Below are positions 1 through 7,218 of a stretch of DNA of 17,794 nucleotides, one piece after another. Location: contig JALTMC010000139.1 in assembly GCA_027005175.1 (NCBI GenBank), positions 7,267-25,060 of the forward strand, in the 5' to 3' direction. The notes below the pieces were generated by a model. That model was not told where the DNA came from. It saw only the letters and a list, made by a program, of their open reading frames with translations, and did no database searches. How positions within the stretch are numbered: position 1 is the stretch's first letter; every line of letters starts with the position of its first letter. The translations under genes were made by a program, and so were the position numbers. Source of the DNA: Myxococcales bacterium (GTDB taxonomy: Bacteria; Myxococcota_C; UBA6777).

Positions 1-2
1 TC

Positions 3-647
3 AAAACGATCCTCTCTTCCAAACGTCATAAAAAACTCACGGAATTGGAAGGGATTTGCTTGTCTGTGGACGGGACGCAAGCGTATGCCGTTTCGGAGAG
101 AACACGCAAAGTTGTTGCGATGTCGATCTCCGACAACAACGGTATTCTATCGCTTGGCGCACCCAAAACGTTAGGGAAGCTTCCTTGTTTGGGAGCCAGC
201 GCCAACAAAGGCTGGGAAGGTATTGATGTCTTACCCGGTCGATTTTCTCCAACAGGTGAAGACTGTCTTGTCGCTGTTCACGAAGGATTCCCTCGTCGTA
301 TCGGTATCTTTTCTCTTCCTGAAGTGGAGGAAATTGAGATCCTAACTCCTCCTGCATCAGCCTTAAAACGCCTCTCTGACATCAGTGACATCGCAGTGCA
401 CCCCACCACAGGGCACCTGTTTTTACTGAGCGATGAGTCTCGCAGCATTGTGGAGATGTCGTTGAAAACGTCCCTGTCCGCCGGACCTGGGGGGCTCTTG
501 GAGAGCACCCAACTCCAAACGTTGGGACACTACAAGCTACCTTTGGGAAACAGTCGCAAACCCGAAGGCTTGTCCTTCTCCGGGACCAATACCTTGTGGG
601 TGGCTTGCGACGGCAACAAAGATCTCTTGGAAATACATCTGTCGTGA
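3..647 (+). CDS. SdiA-regulated / phytase-like beta-propeller protein, 5'-truncated
   Basis: The frame is open from the left edge (first full codon at 3) to a TGA at 645-647, giving 214 visible residues; the true start lies outside the window. The sequence has evenly spaced propeller-like strands and the Glu-centred motifs typical of the SdiA-regulated / esterase-like phytase family: LEGICLS near the start, GWEGIDVL in the middle, DISDIAVHP and LLSDESRSIVEM further on, and KPEGLSF near the C-terminus. In this family such Glu residues usually line a calcium or ligand site in a six-bladed propeller; the biochemical substrate is generally unknown. Its stop overlaps the GTG start of the downstream kinase gene (GTGA), so the two are probably translationally coupled. 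The missing N-terminus prevents a check for a signal peptide. Family assignment is from motif recognition only. Confidence 0.7.
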   Translation, partial: KTILSSKRHKKLTELEGICLSVDGTQAYAVSERTRKVVAMSISDNNGILSLGAPKTLGKLPCLGASANKGWEGIDVLPGRFSPTGEDCLVAVHEGFPRRIGIFSLPEVEEIEILTPPASALKRLSDISDIAVHPTTGHLFLLSDESRSIVEMSLKTSLSAGPGGLLESTQLQTLGHYKLPLGNSRKPEGLSFSGTNTLWVACDGNKDLLEIHLS

Positions 648-2938
648 AACAACCTCCTCGAAAAACAAAGCCATTGCGGCAGATGTCGCCTGAACAGGCG
701 CGTCGTCGAATGGAGGAGTCTGGGATGCGACCTGACTCGTTTGCTTTGGAAGAAGGTGGACCGAACTCCAACTCGGATAGGCCGGTTCGTGTTACGAAAG
801 GTTCCCTGGATTCTTTTCAGGAGTCAAGGGAGCACACTTTGAACGAGGGGAAGGGGCAGGAGGAGATCAAGGGGAGTCGGCGAGAGGTGCTAGATACACC
901 CATGCCCGTTTTGGAAAAACAGAATTCTCTGGAGTTAAGGAGTCTTTTGGGCAAGGGCGGAATGGGGAATGTGTATCTGGCAAAAGACACGACATTAATG
1001 CGTCAAGTGGCTTACAAATGCATGCATCCAGAGAAGGGGTTGGAGCCCGAGCTGGTTCAGCGATTTTTGCGTGAAGCGCAAATTAATGCACAACTGGACC
1101 ATCCAGGGGTCGTGCCTGTTTATGCCTTGGTCTCTGGAGAAGGGAATATTCCTGCTTATACGATGAAGGTTGTTGAGGGATCGACACTGGATGACCTTCT
1201 GACAACGATCAAACAGTGGTATGAAGATGGGGGCGCAGAGTCGGGCTCATTGCCTGAGGAGTTCTCTCTGTCTACACAGTTAGAGTACTTTCTCAAAGTC
1301 TGTGATACTGTCTCTTATGCTCACAGTAAGGGGGTTTTGCATCGTGACCTAAAACCTGACAACATGATGCTGGGCCATTTCGGTGAGGTGTATGTGGTGG
1401 ATTGGGGGGTTGCGTGTCTCATGAGCCACAAGGAAGAGGCCCGCTCCACCTCAGGACTTGTTCTCGAAGAAAACAATGTCTTTCATACAGAGGCTGGGCA
1501 TTTGGTGGGTACACCTCGCTATATGTCACCTGAGCAGGCGAGAGCGGAACTCGATACTCTTGATGAACGCAGCGACCTCTATGCTTTGGGGCTGATCTTG
1601 TTTGAATTGGTCTCTTTGCAAAACGCTCTTCCTTCAGGCAAGCGTTCTGTGATCCTTGAACATGCTTTGAAAGGGAAACTTAAAGAACTGAGACATCGCT
1701 CTAGTAATATCTCTATTCCTCCCGACCTGCGGGCAATTGTTCAGAAAGCGACAGCCTTACTTCCCGAAGAACGATACGAGTCTGTTGCTGCGATGGCCGA
1801 TGATCTTCGTCGATATCTTCGGGATGAAGCGATCTCGATTACAAGAGAGCCTCCGGTGCGGGCTTTGCTGCGTACGATGAGAAAGCATCAAGAGCGTGTG
1901 GTTCTTGCGATTGTAATGCTTGTTTTCCTGCTCATCGGCTTGAATGGTTGGTGGTTGTATCACCAAAAAGAAGTTGAGGTGAGAACGCAGCACAAGGAAC
2001 AAAAACTAGCTCACCAATTGCTGGTTGTGGCCCGGCTGAGTCACCAAGTGGATCAACGTTTTTTTCAGTGGGAGAGTTTGCTGGAGCGTCTAGCTCATAC
2101 CGCGCAAATGGCTTTGCTGCATGGCACTCCATCAGCCACACCTTATTTTCTGCATCGCAACTTTCACCCACCTGATCTACAATGGTCTGAACTCTATCGC
2201 GATAAACTCAGCACAAGCTGGCCTGTGATTAAGTTAACTCCCAAAACAAAGGAAGCCTCCGTACGTCCATTGCTTCAACGTTTGGCACTGTTGCAGAGGA
2301 GCTTGCGAGATGTTGTATTTGATTCCAAGCGAGTCGAGCTATCTCTCCCTTCCAGAAGATTGCTTATCAAAGGACACCTGCCGTTGTTGTCTTCTTTTGT
2401 AGCTACACGGGAAGGTGTGATGATGTTATTTCCAGGTCGCGGAAGCTACCCCAAGCATTATGACCCTCGACAAAGGCCCTGGTTTCGAGCTGTTGCAGGG
2501 AAACGTGGTATTCATTGGAGTAAGCCTTATGTCAGCTCCCAAAAAATCCGAGCTGTGCTTATGGCATGTACGACCTCGATCTTTGATTCAAAAGGTACCT
2601 TTCTTGCCGTTGCGGGAATTGATCTACGCGTCAACAAAATGGCTTCAACCTTACGACGAGTGATGTTCGGTAAACCATGGATGAAAGAGAGCTACCTGCT
2701 GCAAGAAAATGGGAAGATTGTGGCGCAAACCGGTCGGATTTATCAACGCGTGATGGGTCGTCAAATTATTAATCAACCACGAGATATGAACACATTCTCT
2801 AGCTCCATTCTACGTCAGTATATGAAACAAAAATACAAAGAGGGGTACTTCTTTATGAAAACCACGAAAGGCCCAAAGCTTGTGGTTTTTGTACGGCTTC
2901 AATCCCAACCCTGGTATTATGTTGTGGTGGGGAAATAG
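644..2938 (+). CDS. Transmembrane Ser/Thr protein kinase with C-terminal extracytoplasmic dCache sensor domain
   Basis: The protein has 764 residues if translation starts at GTG 644, whose GTGA overlaps the upstream stop; the frame extends slightly further up, and ATG 682 is an alternative. A charged N-terminal stretch (about 1-95) precedes a Hanks-type kinase domain. Visible kinase motifs are the P-loop GKGGMG (103-108), VAYK lysine K125, the catalytic HRDLKPDN (233-240), metal-binding DWG (253-255, replacing DFG) and GTPRYMSPEQA of the activation/P+1 region. All catalytic residues are present, so it should be active on Ser/Thr. One hydrophobic helix follows (about 419-440). The remaining about 320 residues are predicted outside the membrane and carry YDPRQRPWF (606-614), a signature of double-Cache ligand-binding domains. 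The expected topology is cytoplasmic kinase and periplasmic small-molecule sensor. The ligand and the phosphorylation targets cannot be inferred. It ends 7 bp from the convergent GH31 gene. Confidence 0.9.
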   Translation: MKQPPRKTKPLRQMSPEQARRRMEESGMRPDSFALEEGGPNSNSDRPVRVTKGSLDSFQESREHTLNEGKGQEEIKGSRREVLDTPMPVLEKQNSLELRSLLGKGGMGNVYLAKDTTLMRQVAYKCMHPEKGLEPELVQRFLREAQINAQLDHPGVVPVYALVSGEGNIPAYTMKVVEGSTLDDLLTTIKQWYEDGGAESGSLPEEFSLSTQLEYFLKVCDTVSYAHSKGVLHRDLKPDNMMLGHFGEVYVVDWGVACLMSHKEEARSTSGLVLEENNVFHTEAGHLVGTPRYMSPEQARAELDTLDERSDLYALGLILFELVSLQNALPSGKRSVILEHALKGKLKELRHRSSNISIPPDLRAIVQKATALLPEERYESVAAMADDLRRYLRDEAISITREPPVRALLRTMRKHQERVVLAIVMLVFLLIGLNGWWLYHQKEVEVRTQHKEQKLAHQLLVVARLSHQVDQRFFQWESLLERLAHTAQMALLHGTPSATPYFLHRNFHPPDLQWSELYRDKLSTSWPVIKLTPKTKEASVRPLLQRLALLQRSLRDVVFDSKRVELSLPSRRLLIKGHLPLLSSFVATREGVMMLFPGRGSYPKHYDPRQRPWFRAVAGKRGIHWSKPYVSSQKIRAVLMACTTSIFDSKGTFLAVAGIDLRVNKMASTLRRVMFGKPWMKESYLLQENGKIVAQTGRIYQRVMGRQIINQPRDMNTFSSSILRQYMKQKYKEGYFFMKTTKGPKLVVFVRLQSQPWYYVVVGK

Positions 2939-2945
2939 GGGAGAT

Positions 2946-5561
2946 CTATTTTGAATCCTTTCTCTGTACTCCCTGGATATCGATGGAATACTTTGTACCC
3001 TGTGGAAGGTTGATCCATAGCTTCTTCATAGAGCTATTCCAAAACCAGCAACCTTTGTTGCAACCATTGACAGCGTTTGTGCTGTTGACAGAGGGGAGTT
3101 CTCTTTGGTTGGCCTGGACCTTTTGGATGCTGTCGTAACGCCAGACGGAGAGCATATAACCTTGCGTAAAGGTCTTACCTGCTTTGGTTTTGATGGTGAG
3201 TCTGGTTTCTTGTTTGAGACGAATTTCTGTTTCGTCGAAGAGCTTGAGCTGTGTGTCTTCTCCTGGAACGATGGCTAGATAGAGGCGACCTGGATCGTTG
3301 GCGTACGAGACGACACCTGCTACCTTTGAGGGAGATAAAGTATCGATATCGGGGCGAAGCAAGGGAAGAATGGAGCCACTGCGTAGAAAGAGGGGTAGGA
3401 CATCCAAGGGAGCTTTGTAGGAGACCTTCTTTCCTCCTTTGTAGAGTTCCTGGCTCCAGAAGTCGATCCAGTTGTGCTCTTGGGGCATCTGGATCTCGCG
3501 CTCGTCTTTGCTTGTCACAACAGGAGCGACCATTAAGTAAGGGCCCAAAAGGTACTGGTCATTGGGGTGATAACCCTCCTTGGGGAAGGCTATTCCATAG
3601 GGGCGAACAGGACCGACTTGATGATGTTGGGCTGCTTGTGCATAGGTATAGAAGTAAGGAAACAAGCGTGTGTGAAGTCGGATGTATTTGCGGAAGTTAT
3701 CGAGCACTTGACGGTCAAACTGGGAGTCTTTGTATTTTGTGAAATCCCAGGGATTGACGTTGGGGTCGGGACCACCGATTTGCATAATCATGGAGAGCGC
3801 GGTTTGTTGTCCCCAACGAATGAAGGCACGCTTTTTGGTGCGACTGCGGCGGTAACCACCTGTATCGGAGCCATAGAAGGGAAAGCCACTCTGGCTCAGG
3901 GTGAGGCCGCCGATGATGGAGGCGGGCAAGCCACCCACCCAACATCGACCATTGAGTTGTGCATTGTCCGTGCATTGGTAGTGGGTTTGGAAGCCTGTGT
4001 CCAGATCACCAGGCCATACGATGGAGACATACTTCTGACTGCCCCATGTACCTCCACGACAAATTAAATAGCCTCCCTTTTTGGGTAGGTTTGCAGCATA
4101 GGCTTGGTGGTAGTAAAGCATATACTTGTGATGCATCGTGCGCTCGTCTTCACCGTTGTGAAACTTACTGATTGGACGACCCACACCACCCAGACCCACT
4201 TGAATATCCTCACCATAATCTAGCTTAAATCCTTCAATCCCCAAGTCTGTGTATTTTTTGACTTGTTTTTTCCAATACGCCAACGCTTCAGGATGGGTAA
4301 AATCAATCGGGTTACTCCATTTGTTTAAAGCACGAAGCCCCAGTTGTACAAACCAACCTTTGTCTTTGATGAATGGATGGATGTCTGTTTTTTTTTCGGC
4401 ATAAGGAGTGGACCACAGACCCAGTCGAAATCCTTGTTTGTGAAGTGTTGCGATCATCGCCTTGTGGTCGGGGTATCGCTTTTTATCGAAGCCAAAATTA
4501 TTGACAGCGACATCATAAGGTCGGTCGATCCACATGGCACTGATAGCTAGGTCATTTTTGCGGATCTGTTTGGCATCTTCAAGGACTTCAGCTTGGTCTT
4601 TGTTTTCATCGCGCCACAGCATCGTACCAAAGGCCCATGGTGCAGGAACAGCGGGTGCTCCTGTTATTCTTGTATAGAGGCCCGGCACTTTAAGTGGGTG
4701 GTCGGCAGCGAGAAGATAAAAGTCCATCTGGTTGGTGTGATATGTTACTTCTATCATCCTAGGATCTTTGCGACCCATATCAAAAACACCCGGCCAGTAC
4801 GACTTGATAAACAAACCCCAGCCCTTCGTTCCTGTGAAAAATGGGACAGGAAAATGGGCCTCGTTGTAGCTACTTTCTAACTTGAAGTCGATCTCTATTT
4901 GCATAGCTCGTAGCTTTCCACGATGGGCGACTTGGTCAAAATACTCACCGAGGCCATAGTAGTTCTCTCTGTCATCGACCTTGCATTGTAGCCGCATCAA
5001 AACAACTTGCTTTGTTTTGGTTGGGTGCCATTGCAACGCGAAGGTACCGTCTCGTTCGATGCTGATGTCCAATGTCGCTGTGATATTCTGGTCATAAGCA
5101 AAAGAAAACCGGAGCTTTGTCGTTGTTGCCTCCAGTACTTTGGCCGATCGGGGCTTAAACCATTTGAGGCCAGGGATAGGTATGGCCTTCTGGTTGCGAG
5201 TTGGAGCAAGCCAGAAGGGGTCGTAGTTGTACCCTGCGTCATAGTCACGTACCCAGCCCAACTGAAAACCATCCAGCGCGATGCGAGTCATCTCTTGGCC
5301 GTTGTTCAACAGCCGCAAGACCCAAGGGGCTTGCCTGACCTCCATCGTATATGGACCCTGTTTGATGCGGATCGCACTCGGCGTCTGATCCTGTATTGCC
5401 TCATCTGAAATGAATGGCTCGTGGGGCTTTGTGTCAGCTAATTGTTCAACACTGCCATCTTTGGATGCTTGCTCTCCGGAAGGTGAACCTGGACAGTTCA
5501 CAAACAAAAACACATAGGAAAGACCTACTATGACAAACAACCCATACTTGCTACGAGACAT
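2946..5561 (-). CDS. Glycoside hydrolase family 31 (alpha-glucosidase/alpha-xylosidase type), probable lipoprotein
   Basis: The protein has 871 residues. I chose ATG 5561 because an AAGGAAG Shine-Dalgarno lies 4 nt upstream and the product then begins with a signal peptide ending in FLFVNC (C23). Asn at -1 is not ideal for a lipobox, so lipidation is likely but not certain. A beta-sandwich N-terminal part holds the GH31 GLGE motif (about 201-204). The TIM barrel carries MWIDRPYD, then the nucleophile motif KLDYGED with Asp448. WPGDLD follows, whose Asp519 is the expected acid/base, 71 residues later as usual for the family. After it comes FPFYGSDTGGY, equivalent to the conserved GHDxGG segment. 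C-terminal beta domains follow. The role is hydrolysis of alpha-linked glycosides (glucose, xylose or a related sugar) outside the cytoplasm; the exact substrate is not decidable here. There is no transporter or sugar kinase beside it. The frame stays open upstream to 6038, but that part looks non-coding. Confidence 0.9.
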   Translation of the reverse strand: MSRSKYGLFVIVGLSYVFLFVNCPGSPSGEQASKDGSVEQLADTKPHEPFISDEAIQDQTPSAIRIKQGPYTMEVRQAPWVLRLLNNGQEMTRIALDGFQLGWVRDYDAGYNYDPFWLAPTRNQKAIPIPGLKWFKPRSAKVLEATTTKLRFSFAYDQNITATLDISIERDGTFALQWHPTKTKQVVLMRLQCKVDDRENYYGLGEYFDQVAHRGKLRAMQIEIDFKLESSYNEAHFPVPFFTGTKGWGLFIKSYWPGVFDMGRKDPRMIEVTYHTNQMDFYLLAADHPLKVPGLYTRITGAPAVPAPWAFGTMLWRDENKDQAEVLEDAKQIRKNDLAISAMWIDRPYDVAVNNFGFDKKRYPDHKAMIATLHKQGFRLGLWSTPYAEKKTDIHPFIKDKGWFVQLGLRALNKWSNPIDFTHPEALAYWKKQVKKYTDLGIEGFKLDYGEDIQVGLGGVGRPISKFHNGEDERTMHHKYMLYYHQAYAANLPKKGGYLICRGGTWGSQKYVSIVWPGDLDTGFQTHYQCTDNAQLNGRCWVGGLPASIIGGLTLSQSGFPFYGSDTGGYRRSRTKKRAFIRWGQQTALSMIMQIGGPDPNVNPWDFTKYKDSQFDRQVLDNFRKYIRLHTRLFPYFYTYAQAAQHHQVGPVRPYGIAFPKEGYHPNDQYLLGPYLMVAPVVTSKDEREIQMPQEHNWIDFWSQELYKGGKKVSYKAPLDVLPLFLRSGSILPLLRPDIDTLSPSKVAGVVSYANDPGRLYLAIVPGEDTQLKLFDETEIRLKQETRLTIKTKAGKTFTQGYMLSVWRYDSIQKVQANQRELPSVNSTNAVNGCNKGCWFWNSSMKKLWINLPQGTKYSIDIQGVQRKDSK

Positions 5562-5609
5562 GGAACTTCCTTTGTTTTGTGTTCGATATTCGATAGGCAA
5601 CACACACAG

Positions 5610-5639
5610 AATATAGAATAAAAGAGCAGAGCGATACAA
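5610..5639 (-). promoter_or_regulatory. Candidate sigma70-type promoter P1 of the GH31 gene
   Basis: Read on the minus strand, a TTGTAT -35-like hexamer (5634-5639) and a TATATT -10-like hexamer (5610-5615) are 18 nt apart. Transcription would start near 5603, about 40 nt before the ATG at 5561. The -10 matches 5 of 6 consensus bases and the -35 only 3 of 6. The -35 falls at the edge of direct repeat A, so a factor binding the repeat could act at this promoter. This is a pattern match only. Confidence 0.4.
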
Positions 5640-5861
5640 TGAGTGGATGGAACAATCGTATCGTTCTGAACATCTGTACCCTTGTCGATTATGTTGTCGT
5701 CGCTGTCGTAATACAATGGGTGGATGGAACAATCGTGTCGTTTTGAACCATCGTGCGAAACATGGCTGAGGGAAGCTCAAGTCCGAGCAGCTATCCAAGC
5801 CGCAAAGCGCAAGCGCAAGAAGAACCATTATGCGAAACATGGCTGAGGAAAGCTCAGGAGA
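5634..5861. repeat. Two degenerate direct repeats, both at 77-bp offset, upstream of the GH31 gene
   Basis: Repeat A occurs at about 5634-5671 and 5711-5748 (about 38 bp, four mismatches seen by eye). It includes GGATGGAACAATCG followed by a near-identical TCGTT..GAAC end. Repeat B occurs at about 5745-5778 and 5822-5855 and includes TGCGAAACATGGCTGAG. Both pairs are offset by exactly 77 bp, suggesting remains of a tandem duplication whose other halves have diverged. Repeat A has imperfect dyad symmetry (GAAC..ATCG.AT..GTTC) and overlaps the candidate -35 boxes, so it could be an operator; repeat B has no visible role. Confidence 0.7.
5688..5716 (-). promoter_or_regulatory. Candidate upstream promoter P2 of the GH31 gene
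   Basis: The second copy of repeat A brings the same TTGTAT hexamer (5711-5716, minus strand). Seventeen nt further on is CATAAT (5688-5693), matching 5 of 6 bases of a -10 box. It would give a transcript with a leader of about 120 nt running through P1. Support is weak and comes from spacing and from duplication of the -35 region. Confidence 0.25.
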
Positions 5862-6140
5862 GCAGAAACTTTCGAAAGAATGGATGGAGACTTGTGAGAC
5901 CAAATCAAAGCGGGTGAAGTCTACTACCTGTATCCCAGGGAATCTAGGTGAAACAAATCTATCATTTCTCGTTTGGCTCCTTTCCCTGGCCTCATCTTGC
6001 TGCTTTTCCCGAAGTCGTGCTTTGTGAGAACTCTCCAACAGGGCTTTGAGAGTGTCGATTTTTCGTTTTGTGCTTCTTTGGGCGCACTCCCATGCGGTGC
6101 AAGTCTCAGCGTCTCAATGTTCCGAAACACTCGGGATTCT

Positions 6141-6995
6141 CTAAATGTTGGGGTTTTGAGTAAGATTCTGATGGATGGTTTGGAGGGCTTCAAGGGCGCC
6201 GGTGGAAATACTGATACAGTTGGGGGGACCATGAGCTTCGCGTGGGTTGATGCGAATCAGTGTTCCGTTGTGTGTCTTTGCGATCTGTTCACAAGCGACC
6301 CGCACGCTCGGAATGGCTGTTCCTGCACCACATTCGATAATAACGATCTTTTGGCCATGCCGTGTTTTGAGCCAGTCATCCAATCGTCTCTCTTGACGAT
6401 CGGTGCGGTGGCTATTCCAGTGCCAGTCTCCAAACATTAAAAGATTGGGGCGAGCGAGTTGGCCACAATGTTGACATCTAGGTAGGGGGGCTTTTGCCCG
6501 GAAGCTTGTTTCATCAACTGCTACTTCAATTTTAGAGGCATCCCAGATCTCTTGCTTACATGTTGTTGTGCATTGCAGATGATGTAAGGAGCCATGACAT
6601 TCCAGAATGTGGTTTGCATCAAATCCTGCTTTTTGGAACTGTCCATCGACGTTTGAGGTGTAGACAAAATAGCCCGCAGGCAATTGTTGTCCCCAGTTGA
6701 GCAGGATGGAGAATCCATCATGGGGTTGGGTGTTGCGGTAAAGATGGAGGCGATGTCCGTAGAAACCCCAGGCCAGCATAGGATCTTTGGCAAACCATTG
6801 AGGATTGGCTAGATCGATAAACGATAAACCTTGTTTGCGAAAAGGGGGATAAGCTTTCCAAAATCCCTGATCTCCACGAAAATCGGGTAGCCCTGAATCG
6901 ACACCCATTCCGGCACCAGCTCCGATGAAAAGAGCATCCGCTTCACGGATAGCATCAGCAGCTTGCTGCCATATCTCTTGTGATAAGTTCAACAT
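6141..6995 (-). CDS. Sir2-family NAD-dependent protein deacylase (sirtuin)
   Basis: The protein has 284 residues from ATG 6995. This start puts the first NAD-binding motif at the usual distance; the frame extends 41 codons further with no better ribosome-binding site. Motifs in order are GAGAGMG (25-31) and DSGLPDFRG (33-41) for NAD binding, TSNVDG (113-118, the usual TQNxDG position), and ECHGS with catalytic His134. Zinc-site cysteines are C142, C146, C174 and C177, and RPNLLMFGDW (182-191) precedes a Rossmann tail with ECGAGTAIPSVR. All core residues are present, so it should remove acyl groups from protein lysines using NAD+, in the cytoplasm. It differs from the CobB type in having ECGAGTAIP where GTS usually stands, and in the Gly-rich GAGAGMG; it looks like a divergent bacterial sirtuin subgroup. 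It is divergent from murE-murF with 223 bp between starts. Confidence 0.85.
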   Translation of the reverse strand: MLNLSQEIWQQAADAIREADALFIGAGAGMGVDSGLPDFRGDQGFWKAYPPFRKQGLSFIDLANPQWFAKDPMLAWGFYGHRLHLYRNTQPHDGFSILLNWGQQLPAGYFVYTSNVDGQFQKAGFDANHILECHGSLHHLQCTTTCKQEIWDASKIEVAVDETSFRAKAPLPRCQHCGQLARPNLLMFGDWHWNSHRTDRQERRLDDWLKTRHGQKIVIIECGAGTAIPSVRVACEQIAKTHNGTLIRINPREAHGPPNCISISTGALEALQTIHQNLTQNPNI

Positions 6996-7160
6996 AGTAT
7001 CGCTCGCAGTATAGGGAAACGGGTTGTGAATTTGCGTCTTTCGGATCATCCAAGATATTACCATATGTAGAGCGATAGAGTTAAGGAATGCAGGTTCAGC
7101 AATCTTGGACATCTGCACATCGTTAGAACAGATGGGTTGTCGTCTATATCGTGCAAACGG

Positions 7161-7172
7161 TTCACATGTGAA
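7161..7172. promoter_or_regulatory. 12-bp perfect palindrome in the sirtuin / murE-murF divergent region
   Basis: TTCACATGTGAA is a perfect dyad 47 bp before the murE-murF start and could be an operator for a dimeric regulator of either divergent gene. CCATATG also occurs twice nearby (about 7060 and 7191). A 12-bp palindrome can occur by chance, and I found no convincing promoter hexamers around it. Confidence 0.2.
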
Positions 7173-7218
7173 TTCACTCCCATTTCATTTCCATATGTGT
7201 CCATCAGAAGAGGAAAGA

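Larger units (their letters stand above)
5562..6140. other. Intergenic region between the GH31 and Sir2 genes
   Basis: This 579-bp stretch holds the GH31 candidate promoters and repeats A and B. From 5862 to 6140 I see no convincing gene, RNA or terminator. Open frames crossing it on both strands have no ribosome-binding sites, include low-complexity runs (for example CGCAAAGCGCAAGCGCAAG near 5800) and match no family I recognise. Confidence 0.6.

Noticed and set aside
645-647. General reassignment of TGA (for example to Trp or Gly) in this organism
   Set aside because: The first gene ends with TGA in a GTGA overlap with the kinase start, the large ORFs contain no other in-frame TGA, and Trp is encoded by TGG.
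3251-4067. Two plus-strand open frames of 163 and 166 codons
   Set aside because: They are antisense to the GH31 catalytic and C-terminal domains, overlap each other and show no family features.
5562-6038. N-terminal extension of the GH31 frame, including a hydrophobic stretch starting MFRIMVLLALALC (ATG at 5840)
   Set aside because: It runs through the direct repeats and candidate promoters, has no ribosome-binding site, and the ATG at 5561 has a good Shine-Dalgarno and its own signal peptide.
7105-7218. 38-codon N-terminal extension of MurE
   Set aside because: It lacks a ribosome-binding site, contains the palindrome, and MurE homologues begin near the chosen start.
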